From contig NC_134119.1 of the NCBI RefSeq assembly GCF_040939455.1, forward strand, positions 71,503,381-71,567,380: a stretch of DNA of 64,000 bases. The letters are read 5' to 3'. The translations under genes were made by a program, and so were the position numbers. Position 1 is the first letter of the stretch; every line of letters starts with the position of its first letter. The DNA is from Microcebus murinus (Eukaryota > Chordata > Mammalia > Primates > Cheirogaleidae). Positions 23,643 to 37,893 of this stretch are shown in pieces. The notes under the pieces are model-generated. The model was not told the DNA's origin, did no database searches, and worked only from the letters and a program-made list of their open reading frames with translations.

Positions 23643-23660
23643 TCCCGGGTTTCGGCACCA
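23643..23660 (-). other. Primer-binding site, tRNA-Phe type
   Basis: TGGTGCCGAAACCCGGGA, two bases after the 5' LTR, complements the 3' end of tRNA-Phe(GAA). Phe primers are characteristic of IAP elements; most lysine-primed betaretroviruses start TGGCGCCC. Confidence 0.92.
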
Positions 23661-23662
23661 CT

Positions 23663-23989
23663 TGTCGCTCCCGCCTCGCCAGCAAGGAAGACACGGCAAC
23701 AGGAGTTCTTCTGACCGTGCTTTAATGGGGTTCCCTTTAAACTTGCATGATGCGGAAGACCCTGAGCACAAGCTCTCACACACTTATATACTCTAAGGAA
23801 GGGGGGAAGTGATGGGGATAGGTTAAAAGCGCGCGAGGGTTATTACTGATAGGCCAAGCTAAGATCCTTCATATGCATACTTATAGAACGGGCCAGGACT
23901 TACTCTGCGCATGCGCTGAACTTGTTTACTACAGGCGGGCCACCGGAAATCGGCGCCATCTTGTAATGGCGTTGTCACCGCGCCCCACA
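23663..23989 (-). repeat. 5' LTR of the provirus
   Basis: 327 bp, TG...CA, matching the 3' LTR except for T/G at 23669 versus 17474 and G/T at 23832 versus 17637. TATA box 23783-23790, NRF1-type palindrome 23907-23916, YY1-like site 23952-23962 and an ETS-like CCGGAAAT at 23943-23950 form a compact promoter. Confidence 0.95.
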
Positions 23990-23995
23990 GAAGGT
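23990..23995. repeat. Target-site duplication, right side of provirus
   Basis: GAAGGT, identical to the left copy at 17462-17467. Confidence 0.95.
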
Positions 23996-24008
23996 CTTTT
24001 CCCTTTCT

Positions 24009-24912
<904 letters not shown>

Positions 24913-25229
24913 AATGGGGCTTCTTAATAAGAAAAATGGGGAATATACACTTGAAGGAGGTGAGAGATGAGCCATGTGGGTATTTGTGGAATAAGTTCCA
25001 GGCAGAAAAAACAGGTGACTAGGTGACCTGGGTGGTTGGAGACTTCACAGAGCTCCTCAGCAGTGGAGAGCCTGAGACTCCAGCCCAGAGGGTCTTTGCT
25101 CACTGCATAGACACTAGGCATGTCGAGGAGAAACCTCGGCTTTGCCCCTTGGAATCTGCAAATCTCCACCATGTTAGGCTGGGGCCTGGAAACAGGCACC
25201 CTCATCTTTTCTACAACCCTGGTTCTTTT

Positions 25230-25632
25230 AGTTTGATACTGGAAGGCTGGTGGCAGGGGCCCCCTCCCCTCCCTAGATGAAAAAAGAAAACGCTTAGTGA
25301 CCTGACCTGCCAAGGACAAACTGCCAGGCCCCACTGAGAGGAACCACACCCAGATCTCCACCTGGATTCGCTCCTGGATTCCACAATACCTCCAGCCCCT
25401 CCTATTTCTCAATGACCTTCCAAGGTCACAATAGAGAATCCCAGCTCTTCTCGCCACAAGTCCCTAGCCCCGCCCAAAGGGTATAAAAGGCCTCAGCCCC
25501 TTCAAACTGCGGCGACTTCTGGGGCCCCCGCTCTTGGGGCCCCAGAACCTCGTCCACGAGTGTATAATAAAGCCACGTGGTTTGGCCCCCCTACTCTTTC
25601 TCTTTCTGTGTCTCTTCTTTTCGCCACCTGTT
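25230..25632 (+). mobile_element. Probable class I solo LTR
   Basis: Contains a promoter-like GGGTATAAAAGGCCTCAGCCCC (25480-25501), then 'ctcttggggccccagaacctcgtc', an AATAAA (25565-25570) and a T/C-rich end 'ctctttctctttctgtgtctcttcttttcgcca'. This is the U3-R-U5 layout of gammaretrovirus-like LTRs. Boundaries are approximate and no internal viral region adjoins. Confidence 0.6.
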
Positions 25633-25649
25633 TAAAAAGCTTGAGGACT

Positions 25650-25800
25650 ATAAAAACCAATGCTTGTGTTACCTGGGAACTCATGGGAAATGCATATTCT
25701 TAGTCCTGAACCCAAGCCTACTGAACCAGACACTCTGGATCAAGCCCAAGAATCGATGTTGTAACAAGTTTCCAGATGATTTTTGATAAACATTCAAGAA
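25650..25800 (-). mobile_element. MER5A-like hAT remnant
   Basis: 'gggaactcatgggaaatgcatattcttagtcctgaacccaagcctactgaacc' is close to the complement of the MER5A family. It is diverged and the ends are not clear. Confidence 0.6.
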
Positions 25801-25976
25801 ATTTCCATCCTTCTGATGTGATACCTGTGGAACTAGGTGACTGCATTTCTTGAGATTAACAGGAATTTTGTATAAATCTGCATTTAAAGTGGATTAGTAC
25901 ATATTTGTTTTCCTAATACAAAAAAAAATTATATGGAAGATGGAGGGGAGAAAAAATAAAAAGAAAAACATTATAA

Positions 25977-26309
<333 letters not shown>

Positions 26310-27184
26310 ATGGAGAACAAAGAGGAATGCCTAATTCAACATGACCTTCATAAACCTAGATACATGAGGTGGACCAGCTGGCAGGGCAGGACATAGCTGG
26401 GATGATGAGGTATGTCCTCGACCTCATGGCAGGCACTGTAGCTGACTCCCAACCCTTGGCACAGATTCCCCAGCCTCCAGGCCCACATACTGGCACTATC
26501 TGGTCCTGGTTCTTGGTCCAACAGACCCCTGAGAGTGGCAGGATAGGTACAAGATGCCCCCAGGTACTGCCATGGAGTTTTCAGTGACCTTGGAAATGGG
26601 ATCTTTGGGGATCTGGGAAAATCATTATTTTAGGCCTGGCTCCTCCCCTACAGTTTGTCTGCATGAAACATGCAGACAATGAAATACAAAGCAGTTGTTT
26701 AAAAAGAGCCAGCTTTATGTCTAAGTGTGGAAATAGAGAGATATCAGGTGTAAAATGAGAAAACAGTGTTACCTTGTCAGATATATATTAGCAAGTGAGA
26801 AAAGTAAAGTGAAAATCTGTATACAACATATCACTTTATTTTTACTAAGAATATCGATTTGTACAGGAACATATTTGGGCATATTATTAAAAAGAAAAGC
26901 TTTAAAATAATTAAATTTAGCAGTTTCATTGAGCAAAGAATGATTCATGAATTGGGCATTACTCTGAGCCAATGCAGGTTGAGAGAGCTCCTCCAGAAGT
27001 GTGAACAGCAAGTTTTTATAGATGGACATAGAGGCAAAGTAAACAAATTGGTTGGCTACAGCTAGGTATCTGTCTTACTTGGACTTGGTATGATGAATTG
27101 GTTGCCTGTGATTGAATGAAACCTGGGGGTTTGTGATTTGCTGAAACTTGGCTGCTTGTTTTACCCCTATGTTATGGTTCAGTC
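26310..27184. other. Unassigned DNA
   Basis: A G/C-richer stretch at 26350-26600 holds a 72-codon open frame with no recognisable domain; the remainder is A/T-rich. It could be a decayed retrocopy, but the parent is not recognised. Confidence 0.4.
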
Positions 27185-27357
27185 TTTTTTTTTTCCCTTT
27201 GGTTTTTTTTTTCTTTTTTCTTGTTGTTGTTTTTGTTTGTAGAGATGGGGTCTCACTATATTGCTCAGGCTGGTCTCCAAATCCTGGCCTCCAGCAATCC
27301 TCCTGCCCTGGCCTCCCAAAGTACAGGGATTGCAGGTGTGAGCCACCACATCCAGCC
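27185..27357 (-). mobile_element. Alu half-element
   Basis: A T-rich head, then one antisense Alu arm ('gtagagatggggtctcactatattgctcaggctgg' to 'gagccaccacatccagcc'). Confidence 0.8.
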
Positions 27358-27553
27358 AACCTCCTGTTTATTAAATTTAACAATATAAACATACATACAC
27401 AGAGGAATGCATCCTTGTGGGCACTGAATTCTAAAAGTATACTATATTGCAAACATTTTGTTTCTCCAGGTTGAATTATCTGAGACTTCTTGGCATTTTA
27501 TTTTATAAATGCATATAGTACTCTTTTAATAAACAATAAAAAACATTTTATAA

Positions 27554-27886
<333 letters not shown>

Positions 27887-28009
27887 TTAAACTGTTCTTA
27901 ATTTAAAAGTTTTCTTCTTAAGATTAAGGCGTGGGTTTCAACTATCACCTGTATTCATTTTTTTTTTTTTTAAACCCCCAACCCTACTGTATCACCTGTA
28001 TTCATTGTT

Positions 28010-28411
28010 GAATGACTGGTTTCTAAACAGTGAAATAATAGAATATATAAAATGTCATTTATGGTTGTGTTTGCAGGGAAAATAAAAACCAAATGTTCTG
28101 TAAATATTAGACTAGGTGAATTTAATAAGCCCCAGTATACAAAAATCAACTGAATTCTACAAAATCTATCAAAAGCAGGTAAATATTGAACTAAAAAAAT
28201 TGTTACCACTTGTAGTAGCATTATACACCAAATAGCTAAGAACAAATCTAATGAAAGATGTATGTGCAAGGACTCTAACTACAAAACGTTAAAGAAAAAT
28301 AAAGACATATGGCTAGGCCATATTCTTGGTTTGAAAGACTATATTATATAAATGTCAATTCTCCCCAAGTGGCTTTATAAATTCAATGCAATCCCATGGA
28401 AAATCCAGCAC

Positions 28412-28474
<63 letters not shown>

Positions 28475-28880
28475 AGAGAAAGAGAGGTAATTGACAAACT
28501 GATTCTAAAATAAGGGCATCAAATGGCTAAAAATATTAAAGACAATTCTCAAGAAAAAATTAGGAGGCTTGACGCAATCCAATCCAATCAATTCATAAGA
28601 CTGCAGAAATTAAGACATTGTGATATTGGCACAAAGATGGACAAATGTAGCAAAATAACAGTATAGTGTCCCTGTACAGATTAACACCTAAACAAGCATT
28701 TGATTTGTGAAAAAGATGACACTGAAATTCAAGAGTAAAAAAAAGTTTTACAGCAATTGGTGCTGGGATAACTGAATATCCACTTGGCAAAATGACTGCT
28801 GCTACCTTCCTTTACCTGGTATTGTAAAACAGAAAGCATGTATGTTTGCCCTTCAGCCAATATTAATTAGAAATGCAAAA
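28010..28880 (+). mobile_element. L1 LINE fragment (ORF2 3' part)
   Basis: 'tatattatataaatgtcaattctccccaagtggctttataaattcaatgcaatcccat', then 'aaaattaggaggctt' and 'gatattggcacaaagatgg' follow L1 ORF2 sequence in the sense direction. It has many stops. A (GT)n repeat at 28415-28468 interrupts it. Confidence 0.82.
28415..28468. repeat. (GT)n microsatellite
   Basis: About 27 uninterrupted GT units inside the L1 fragment. Confidence 0.97.
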
Positions 28881-29199
28881 TAAGAACCGATAAGATGGCA
28901 TGAGCCTACACATCTTGTTAATATAAAACCGTGTCGACAGCTCGTGTAGAAAATGAGGTTGCCACTCTAATCAATGGTGCGTCAGAGGCTGGAGCGCTAG
29001 TGCATTCTCTGTGCAACAGCCCACTGGGAAGCCCAGACGGGGGTTATGGCAAAAACATGCAAACGCCATCCAGAAATTTTCCATTTGAGATACTCAGTGG
29101 CTACTGTGATTTAATTGAGAATGTCCCTGTCACTGAAAGACATAAAATTATCCTGAAACCCAGAATGTCTTGGGTGATGTTAGAGAAACACACTACTAA

Positions 29200-29760
29200 G
29201 TAAGGCAGTGCCCAGAAGTGTTCTCTAATAGAATGGAAAAGAACTGTGTAGGAATGTCATAACAGGGGAGGTACTCATTCTATTCCCAAGCACCGCATGG
29301 ATGATTTTGGAACCATGTGTTGAGCTACTGGACCCAATAACCAATCACGTGGATGGTGTCTTTGGCCACAGATATCAGCTATACCTCTAGAATGGCTGGA
29401 TACTAAGGTCAACTACATAGGTGATCAGACATGTCTACATGACTATTCTTAATAAAAACTCTGGACAGCAGGGCTCACGTCAGCTTCCCTCTCTGGCAAC
29501 ACTCCACGTGGATTGTCACAGTTGCTGGGGCAAATAAGTGCTGTCTGCATGACTCCATTGAAGAGGAAAACTGGCTCTGTGCCTGGTCACCTCTGGACCG
29601 TGCCCTAGGGGCCTTTTCTCATTGCTGATTTGAAACTGCATCTTTTGGTGTAATAACTGTAATTGTGAGTATAAGAGCTTGGCTGAGCTCTTTATGTCCT
29701 TCTAATGAAGCGCTGAACCCGAGGGTGGTCTTGGGGACTTACTGAACTGTGTTATATATT
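29200..29760 (+). mobile_element. Ancient ERVL-type LTR
   Basis: Contains 'aataaaaactctggacagcagggctcac', 'ggcaacactccacgtggattgtcac' and ends near 'gaacccgagggtggtcttggggac', which I recall from old mammalian ERVL-like LTRs. Highly diverged; boundaries approximate. Confidence 0.55.
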
Positions 29761-29988
29761 ATTATTTTACTTGATTTTCTAGTTCTGGCATGAAAAAATA
29801 TCTGGACATTCTATTATTATATCATTTCCAGAGAAAGAAATTAGGCTATTTCATTTTTAATCTATTAACTGGGTTATAATCAATGATTATCAACATTTAT
29901 TTTGGTGTTCAAATTCTCCCAGATTTGGACAGTGGGGATTCCTTAAAGCTGTAGCCTATTTTCTTTGGTGTCAATATTGTTGACAATT

Positions 29989-30126
<138 letters not shown>

Positions 30127-30449
30127 TTTTTTGAGACAGAGTCTCACTTTGTTGCCCAGGCTAGAGTGAGTGCCGTGGCGTCAGCCTAGCTCACAGCAAC
30201 CTCAAACTCCTGGGCTCAAGCAATCCTCCTGCCTCAGCCTCCCAAGTAGCTGGACTACAGGCATGCGCCACCATGCCCGGCTAATTTTTTCTACATATAT
30301 TAGTTGACCAATTAATTTCTTTCTATTTATAGTAGAGACGGGGTCTCGCTCTTGCTCAGGCTGGTTTCGAACTCCTGACCTCGAGCAATCCGCCTGCCTC
30401 GGCCTCCCAAGGTGCTAGGATTACAGGCGTGAGCCACCGCGCCTGGCCA
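30127..30449 (-). mobile_element. Alu-type SINE
   Basis: Antisense full-length Alu ending 'gagccaccgcgcctggcc'. Confidence 0.94.
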
Positions 30450-31319
30450 ATTTACTTACTTTCTAATGCAAAAATATGTTTAGGCTCACGTTGTGCCTTT
30501 CCTACCCCAGCCCTGGAACCAGCCTCGTTTCCAGGAGGCTCTGCAAAGATCTCACACATTCAGATCCACGAAACGTCTCAGGAGACCCCAAGAGCACTCT
30601 CCCATGAGGCTATTATTTAAAATATAAAACATACAGTACAGACAGAAAAAGAGAGGGCAGGCCAGCATGAGGGCTCAGAGAGACATCTAGGTACAAGACG
30701 CTTAGGATCTTTATTCACAGATGACAAGCTCCATCTGTGGATTGAACCCATAAGATATGTGTGATGGAGCTGACTTCAAGATGGAAGTTTCAAGCAGGGA
30801 CTTTTACACCCCTCTGGCTGCATGACCAAAGCCAGCCCATCTAACCATTTATGCTAGGTGAAAACCATCAGCAAAGACACCAACCATGGGAGGATTTCTG
30901 ACTTTAAATAGCACATTGTAACTCCCATTGTCTGTATCTTTGCCAAGAGTAAAACTAGAGATCCAGATGTTCTGAAATAAGTATTAAATTGCCCTATTCT
31001 AGCTATAAAATAGCTTCTGTCCTTCATAGTGCTTCCTCTGTTGGTCAAGTGCTTTTAATTATAAATCACTCCTTCTCAATCTCCTCCTACACAATTTGCA
31101 CTATTTATAGAACAAGCAAAAGAACAGCTGCCAAAATATCAAGTATGTATGCATTATAACAACTGTGGATACTGCTTTAAAGAATTTCAGATAACACAAT
31201 AGTCCAGCACAAAGGTATTTGTAATCATACACACGACTGGCAACATTTTACCTCCTTCCATTACCAAGATTTAAACTTTAAAAAAGGTATCAATAGATTC
31301 ATTCAATTCAAAATTACAG

Positions 31320-31717
<398 letters not shown>

Positions 31718-31944
31718 TCAATTTGTCAATATATTTTATAATCTATAGCAATATTTCCATAGGTTTTGTTGGAATCTACCAAATTAATCTTACGAAATAT
31801 ACCAGTATTACACTAAATAGCAATTTTGAGTCTGTGATCATTACAAAATAAGTCAAAATTATAATAGTTATTTTCTCCACTTTCCCCTCCAAATGTGGCC
31901 CTTACCCATATACCCAAGTGTTGTCACAGAAAGAGCTTTAAATC

Positions 31945-32230
31945 CAGGGTCAAGTGTCAGCCAGAAAATTTAAATGTTCTTGTGAAGGCACAGTATATGC
32001 ATCTTGGGGCCTCTCTCTAACAAATGCAATTGGCTTTGGCTTCCTAATGGGAAAGAAAGTATGAGCTACATCTAGCAAAGCATACTGATCTCTCTGAGCT
32101 CGTAGAGCAGTTTTAATTGTTGATACCATATCAGGAACAACTGATAATATGGGGGGCACCAATTTATTGAGTCATCCATAATCTATAGTTAACCTCGCAG
32201 ATCAGATCCATCAGCTTTTCTTTCAGACCA
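31945..32230 (-). pseudogene. Retroviral reverse-transcriptase fragment
   Basis: On the - strand the frame reads TIDYG, a stop, then LNKLVPPILSVVPDM and DQYALLDVAHTFFPI, matching the first conserved blocks of retroviral reverse transcriptase (DYRxLN... and the LDxAxAFFSIP block containing the first catalytic Asp). It then decays into nonsense and stops near 31950. It is most like class I ERV pol. It has no coding capacity. Confidence 0.7.
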
Positions 32231-32596
32231 TCCTGAACTATTAAATAGGGAATTTTCAGTAATAATACATTTGCATCTAAAAAATCCTCATTTCAAAGCC
32301 AACATTTATTTACTCCTCTCAGGTATCCTGTGTTGTTATAAATTAACCACTTGAGTGAGCTTAGTTAATTCTGAAGGTTCTCATCTAGCATGCTAAATTA
32401 AAAACAGGACTAATATATTTACACATCATATTCATTCCAATAATGGATTATGGTAAGGATGAGACAATAACTGTACATAATTTCTGTCCTTAAATTCCTC
32501 TGTAGATCATGTTTTTTCACCTGCAAGCTTTCTTTATTTGTATCACCATACTTGTGAAATTATATTGCACTTTAAGTTTATATTAGCTATGTAAAT

Positions 32597-32598
32597 TA

Positions 32599-32621
<23 letters not shown>
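32597..32621. repeat. (TA)n repeat
   Basis: About 12 TA units directly before the poly-T head of the next SINE. Confidence 0.9.
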
Positions 32622-32629
<8 letters not shown>

Positions 32630-32948
32630 TTTGAGACAGAGTCTCGCTTTGTTGCCCAGGCTAGAGTGAGTGCCGTGGCGTCAGCCTAGCTCACAGCAAC
32701 CTCAAACTCCTGGCTCAAGCAATCCTCCTGCCTCAGCCTCCCAAGTAGCTGGGACTACAGGCATGCGCCACCATGCCCGGTTAATTTTTTGTATATATAT
32801 TAGTTGGCCAATTAATTTCTTTCTATTTATAGTAGAGACGGGGTCTCGCTCTTGCTCAGGCTGGTTTCGAACTCCTGACCTCGAGCAATCCGCCCGCCTC
32901 GGCCTCCCAGAGAGCTAGGATTACAGGCGTGAGCCACCGCGCCCGGCC
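32622..32948 (-). mobile_element. Alu-type SINE
   Basis: Antisense full-length Alu, target duplication GTAAATTATAT on both sides; near-consensus, so young. Confidence 0.95.
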
Positions 32949-33328
32949 GTAAATTATATTAATAATAGCATTGATCCTCAGGGCCTATGAATTATACTGA
33001 TGTTTTCTCACTGCTTCCAGGCAATTTTATTCTTACTATTAAAAATGAACTTGGGGTCCCAGCCGGAGGTCATGAGATCCTGACCTGCCCCATCACTCAA
33101 TCATAATACTCTCCATTTCCCTGCCTTGTTATCCTAACAACAGCCTCTGAAGAGATTATAGGTGTCTTTTCTAAATATAATTTCCACATTTTTAAAAATT
33201 ATCAAGACTAGAATGAATTGAGAGAATTAGTCTCAGTTCTTTGAATATACCACCTATTTCTTACAGTAATCCATCAAAATTTTAGTAGTCTTTCCATCTC
33301 CCTCTACTTTATAATATCTTTTTCTTTT

Positions 33329-33606
33329 TTAGACAGAATCTCAGTCTGTTGCCCCCGTTAGAGTGCAGTGACATCATCATAGCTCACAGAAATCTCAAAC
33401 TTCTAGGCTCAAGTGATCCTCCTGCCTCAGCCTCAAGAGTGGCTGGGACTACAGGCATGTGCCATCACACCTGACTAATTTTTCTATTTTTTGTAGAGAC
33501 ATGATCTCACTCTTGCTCAGGCTGATCTTGAATGCCTAGATTCCAGCAATTCTCCTGCTTCAGCCTCCCAAAGTGCTAGGATTACAGGCATGAGGCACCT
33601 AGCCTG
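33329..33606 (-). mobile_element. Older Alu-type SINE
   Basis: Antisense, lacks the lemur A/T middle ('tttttctattttttgtagagacatgatctcac') and is diverged. Confidence 0.85.
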
Positions 33607-34241
33607 GTGCCATGGCCCATTTACAGGACGGAGGATGAACACAGAACATGAGAAAGATGCGGACACACATAAAGACCATCATGACTCGAGTGTTAATACA
33701 CCAGGTCAGTTTTATTTTTATGCTCTAAAAAATTAAAGTTAGTTCCTTATATGTAACCACCCAGGCATTGCAGCAATGGCCATAAATTCTGGAACACTTA
33801 GCCTTAAGGACACAGATGTCCCCTGACTCAAGGTTTCCAGGTGGTTGCTCTAGGCACCAGGCATAGATCACAGACCGAGATTAGCAAGGATGGGCAAGGC
33901 AGCTACAGGGGGCATTTTCATCCCCAGTTCTCTTAGACTGATCCCCTGCAGCTGTGCATGGCTTAGGTTGCCCCTCCATGGAGGGGTCTTACCCGTCATT
34001 GACTAACCAGCCATCTTATGGGGCTAAGCAGTAATCACAGGAACAATGTGTTTATCGTGTGGCCTCCAGACCCGCCACTGCCGTGGGGCTGGGCAGTTCT
34101 TGCCTTAGTGCAGAAACTCAGATCCTTTATTATCCCTCTAGGCAGCAACCTCATTTGTCACAGGGACCCTGTCCAGAACACATTACTCTCAAATGCTCTG
34201 GCCAGAGCACGTACATTACTCACTACTAAATTTAATTCTTG
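33607..34241. other. Unassigned, possibly LTR-derived
   Basis: Low-copy-looking sequence with 'ccaggtcagttttatttttatgctc' at the left and G/C-rich text at the right, which resembles an antisense LTR. No family recognised. Confidence 0.3.
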
Positions 34242-34569
34242 TTTTTTTTTTTTGAGACAGAGTCTCGCTTTCTTGCCCAGGCTAGAGTGAGTGCCGTGGC
34301 GTCATCCTAGCTCACAGCAACCTCAAACTCCTGGGCTCAAGCGATCCTCCTGCCTCAGCCTCCCGAGTAGCTGGGACTACAGGCACGAGCCACCATGCCC
34401 GGCTGATTTTTATATTATATATATTAGTTGGCCAATTAATTTCTTTCTATTTTTTTATGGTAGAGACGGGTTCTCGCTCAGGCTGGTTTTGAACTCCTGA
34501 CCTTGAGCAATCCGCCCGCCTCGGCCTCCCAGAATGCTAGGATTACAGGCGTGAGCCACCGCGCCCGGC
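34242..34569 (-). mobile_element. Alu-type SINE
   Basis: Antisense full-length Alu; flanked by CTAAATTTAATTCTT copies on both sides. Confidence 0.95.
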
Positions 34570-34699
34570 CTAAATTTAATTCTTAAGCCAGGAAAGTATA
34601 ATGTCAGTCCCCAACACCTGGCCTACAATGTCATTTTTAGTCAACCACTTGAGACAGTTTTATCCAATTCAGTTGTTCTGAGGATTCTTCCATCTCTTC

Positions 34700-35034
34700 T
34701 TTTTTTTTTTTTTTTTTTGAGACAGAGTCTCACTTTGTTGCCCAGGCTAGAGTGAGTGCCATGGCGTCAGCCTAGCTCACAGCAACCTCAAACTCCTGGG
34801 CTCAGCGATCCTACTGCCTCAGCCTCCCCAGTAGCTGGGACTACAGGCATGCGCCACCATGCCCGGCTAATTTTTTTTGTATATATATTTTTAGTTAGCC
34901 AATTAATTTCTTTCTATATTTTGGTAGAGACGGGGTCTTGCTCAGGCTGGTTTTGAACTCCTGACCTCGAGCAATCCGCCTGCCTCGGCCTCCCAGAGTG
35001 CTAGGATTACAGGCGTGAGCCACCGCGCCCGGCC
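34700..35034 (-). mobile_element. Alu-type SINE
   Basis: Antisense full-length Alu flanked by CCATCTCTTCTTTTT / CCATCTCTTTTTTAT duplicates. Confidence 0.95.
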
Positions 35035-35690
35035 CCATCTCTTTTTTATATTAATAGTTACCTTTCTTCAGAATAATCCTTACCGTTCTCCCCAGCATTA
35101 ACTCCCACTCAGAACAGCTCAACAAAGAATCCAGAACATCATGCCTCATATCATGTTGTTTTCCTTTTTTATTATGACATCAATCAGGTGGGTTGGAGGG
35201 ATGAAGTTAGGTAAAGACACAGTAGTACAGTCAATCACAAGCTAATCTGCAGCTCTGGGAGCCTCTAGCTGCTTCTCTGATGCCTTACTTTTACTAGAAT
35301 GGGGGTGGAGGAAACAGCCAAGTTACCATATTCTTGACTGACTTCTCCTCAGTTTGAATTTCTTCTGCAATCCATTTATCTATTCCCCCACCACCCACCC
35401 GATCTACAGACTCCAGGTCCCACTTACATTCCTCCTCCTGTTTGTGAGGGCATCATATCACTTTGTGCAGTCTCAACCCAAACATATAGCCCAGAAGCCA
35501 ACCTGTTAACAAAAATTATTCTTTGCCACCTTCTGCCATCTTTCTGCCTAATAACTCCTTAGCCATTATTATTTAAATTAGGTTCAGTGGTCTTATCAAA
35601 TATCCCATCTTCATCACCAACTGAAAAAAATGTCACAAATGCAATTGAAAATACTCATAAGACTCCACAGAGTATATGCATGTGAGGTTT
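35035..35690. other. Interior of the decayed ERV, no coding text
   Basis: No open frame with viral motifs could be recognised; C/T-rich stretches only. Confidence 0.4.
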
Positions 35691-35807
35691 TCTTAAAGAC
35701 AAAGGATATGGTGCAGCAAGAGAAAGAGAACGCAGGTTCATATTGGTCAGACATCCAGGCACAGGTTCCCAGACTGTTATTCACACAATGACAAGAATCA
35801 CTTCCAG

Positions 35808-36130
35808 GCTGGGTGCGGTGGCTCACACCTGTAATCCTAGCACTCTGGGAGGCCGAGTTGGGCAGATTGCTCAAGGTCAGGAGTTGGAAACCAGCCTGAG
35901 CAAGAGCGAGACCCGTCTCTACTAAAAATAGAAAGAAATTAATTGGCCAACTAAAAAATATATATATACATATATATAAATTAGCCAGGCATGGCGGTGC
36001 ATGCCTGTAGTCCCAGCTACTCGGGAAGCTGAGGCAGAAGGATTGCTTGAGCACAGGAGTTTGAGGTTGCTGTGAGCTAGCCATGGCACCCTAGCCCGGG
36101 CAACAGAGTGAGACTCTTTCTCAACAACAA
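35808..36130 (+). mobile_element. Alu-type SINE
   Basis: Sense Alu with target duplication AAGAATCACTTCCA / AAGATTCACTTCCA, its A-tail expanded into (AAAG)n at 36158-36208. Confidence 0.94.
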
Positions 36131-36156
36131 CAAAAAAAAAAAAAAAAAAAAAAAAA

Positions 36157-36204
<48 letters not shown>

Positions 36205-36490
36205 AAAAGATTCACTTCCAGATGCAGCCACCAATATCTGAGTGATGAATCCCAGCTTCAGAAGACCTCAAGTCAGAGGATCCCACTAGGGATTTTATGC
36301 CCTTGTGATAACATAGTCAAGCCAGAGTTCTTACCTAACCACTTATGCCAATTAGAAACCATCAGCAACCAAGCTGGCCCTCTGTGTTGTCATGGGAATT
36401 GTTGGATGTGATACAGCACACAATAAATCCCCACTTCACTTAAATTGGTGAAGTGTCAACATGAGATATCTAAAAATCGCTAGAAAGAAA

Positions 36491-37040
36491 GCTAAAGATT
36501 TTCCAGTCCAATCTTAAACTAATTTTATCTTGCCCGAAATAAATGCACACTGTATAGAAATGTGGGGGATCCTGCTACGGTAGTGCTTACAGGGACATTT
36601 ATGGACTAAATGACTATATTAGAAGAGAGTTCTCAAATAAATGACAGTCCACCTTAAGAAATTAGGAAAAGACAGACAAATTAAATCCTATAGGCAACCC
36701 TATATTCACTCTATTATCTTTTCCCTCAAATTTTGGGAGTTGCAGCCTGGCATCAGTGGCAGCACAAAGTGGCAACCAATGAAAGCCATTTCCACATGAT
36801 TCACCAGGAACACTGGGTAAGTTGCAAAGCCACATCCCTGTAATACTAGATATCTCCTTTCTCTCACTCTTTCCTTGCCTGTGCAGTAACAATATTGAGT
36901 GTTTAGATTTTTCCTGTGAGTGATGCTGATCACAGGAGGGACATAGCTCTGTAGTGCTCAGACTTTCTGTAGACTCTCATTCTGTACTGCCACAGTACAG
37001 GAACAACTGAGCATGTACCTTTAGAAATGGCATACCCTGG
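36491..37040. other. Unassigned DNA
   Basis: No feature recognised. Confidence 0.45.
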
Positions 37041-37452
<412 letters not shown>

Positions 37453-37701
37453 ATGGCATACCCCTTCTAGGATGCTACAGTCTCCCCAGCTTCATGTAAG
37501 TAACAACCAGTGTTTCTGTACCACTTATAGTTCCCACCTGGCTCCTGGAGGTCTTCCAGACAATGACATCTGCCTACTGGATTCTTGAACTCAGGCTGCT
37601 TGGCAGTTACCAGGAGCCAACTTCCCCTTAAGTGCTTGGGAATATGCATCATTGGATGGGAATTAGGGACCAATCTGATGCTGCTCCCAGATGCTCTAGA
37701 G

Positions 37702-37893
37702 CTGCGGTCCTCAATCACCAGGCCACAGCCTGGTATTGGTTCATGGCCCGGTATTGAAATGGATCATACATCATTGCCTGAGCTCCACACCCCAACCCCC
37801 ACCCCATGGCACTCTAGTCCCACTTCCCCAATCTGTGGAAAAGTTGTCTTTCATGAAACCTGTCCCTGGTGCCAAAGAGTTTGGAGATCACTG
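37702..37893 (-). mobile_element. hAT-Charlie-type DNA transposon
   Basis: 192 bp with inverted ends (ctgcggtcctcaatc / gtttggagatcactg) and a perfect 8-bp duplication CTCTAGAG at 37694-37701 and 37894-37901. Related to 7191-7456. Confidence 0.85.

Larger units (their letters stand above)
17468..23989 (-). mobile_element. Class II, IAP-like endogenous retrovirus (about 6.5 kb, env-deleted)
   Basis: Order along the - strand: 5' LTR, tRNA-Phe type primer site, gag, dUTPase/protease, pol, env scraps, polypurine tract, 3' LTR. Both LTRs are 327 bp and differ at only two positions (about 0.6%), and the 6-bp target duplication is perfect, so the insertion looks recent. gag and pol are full open frames. 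The dUTPase-protease frame is broken once and env is almost absent, so this copy alone could not make all proteins. The combination of six-base duplication, Phe primer, gag-pro slippery site, dUTPase beside protease, protease G-patch and missing env fits the mouse IAP/betaretrovirus group. Whether it belongs to a described lemur family cannot be told from the sequence alone. Confidence 0.93.

Noticed and set aside
34291..34500. Open frames such as [16 protein letters not shown] in many places
   Set aside because: They are translations of antisense Alu SINEs and recur at almost every copy in the window.
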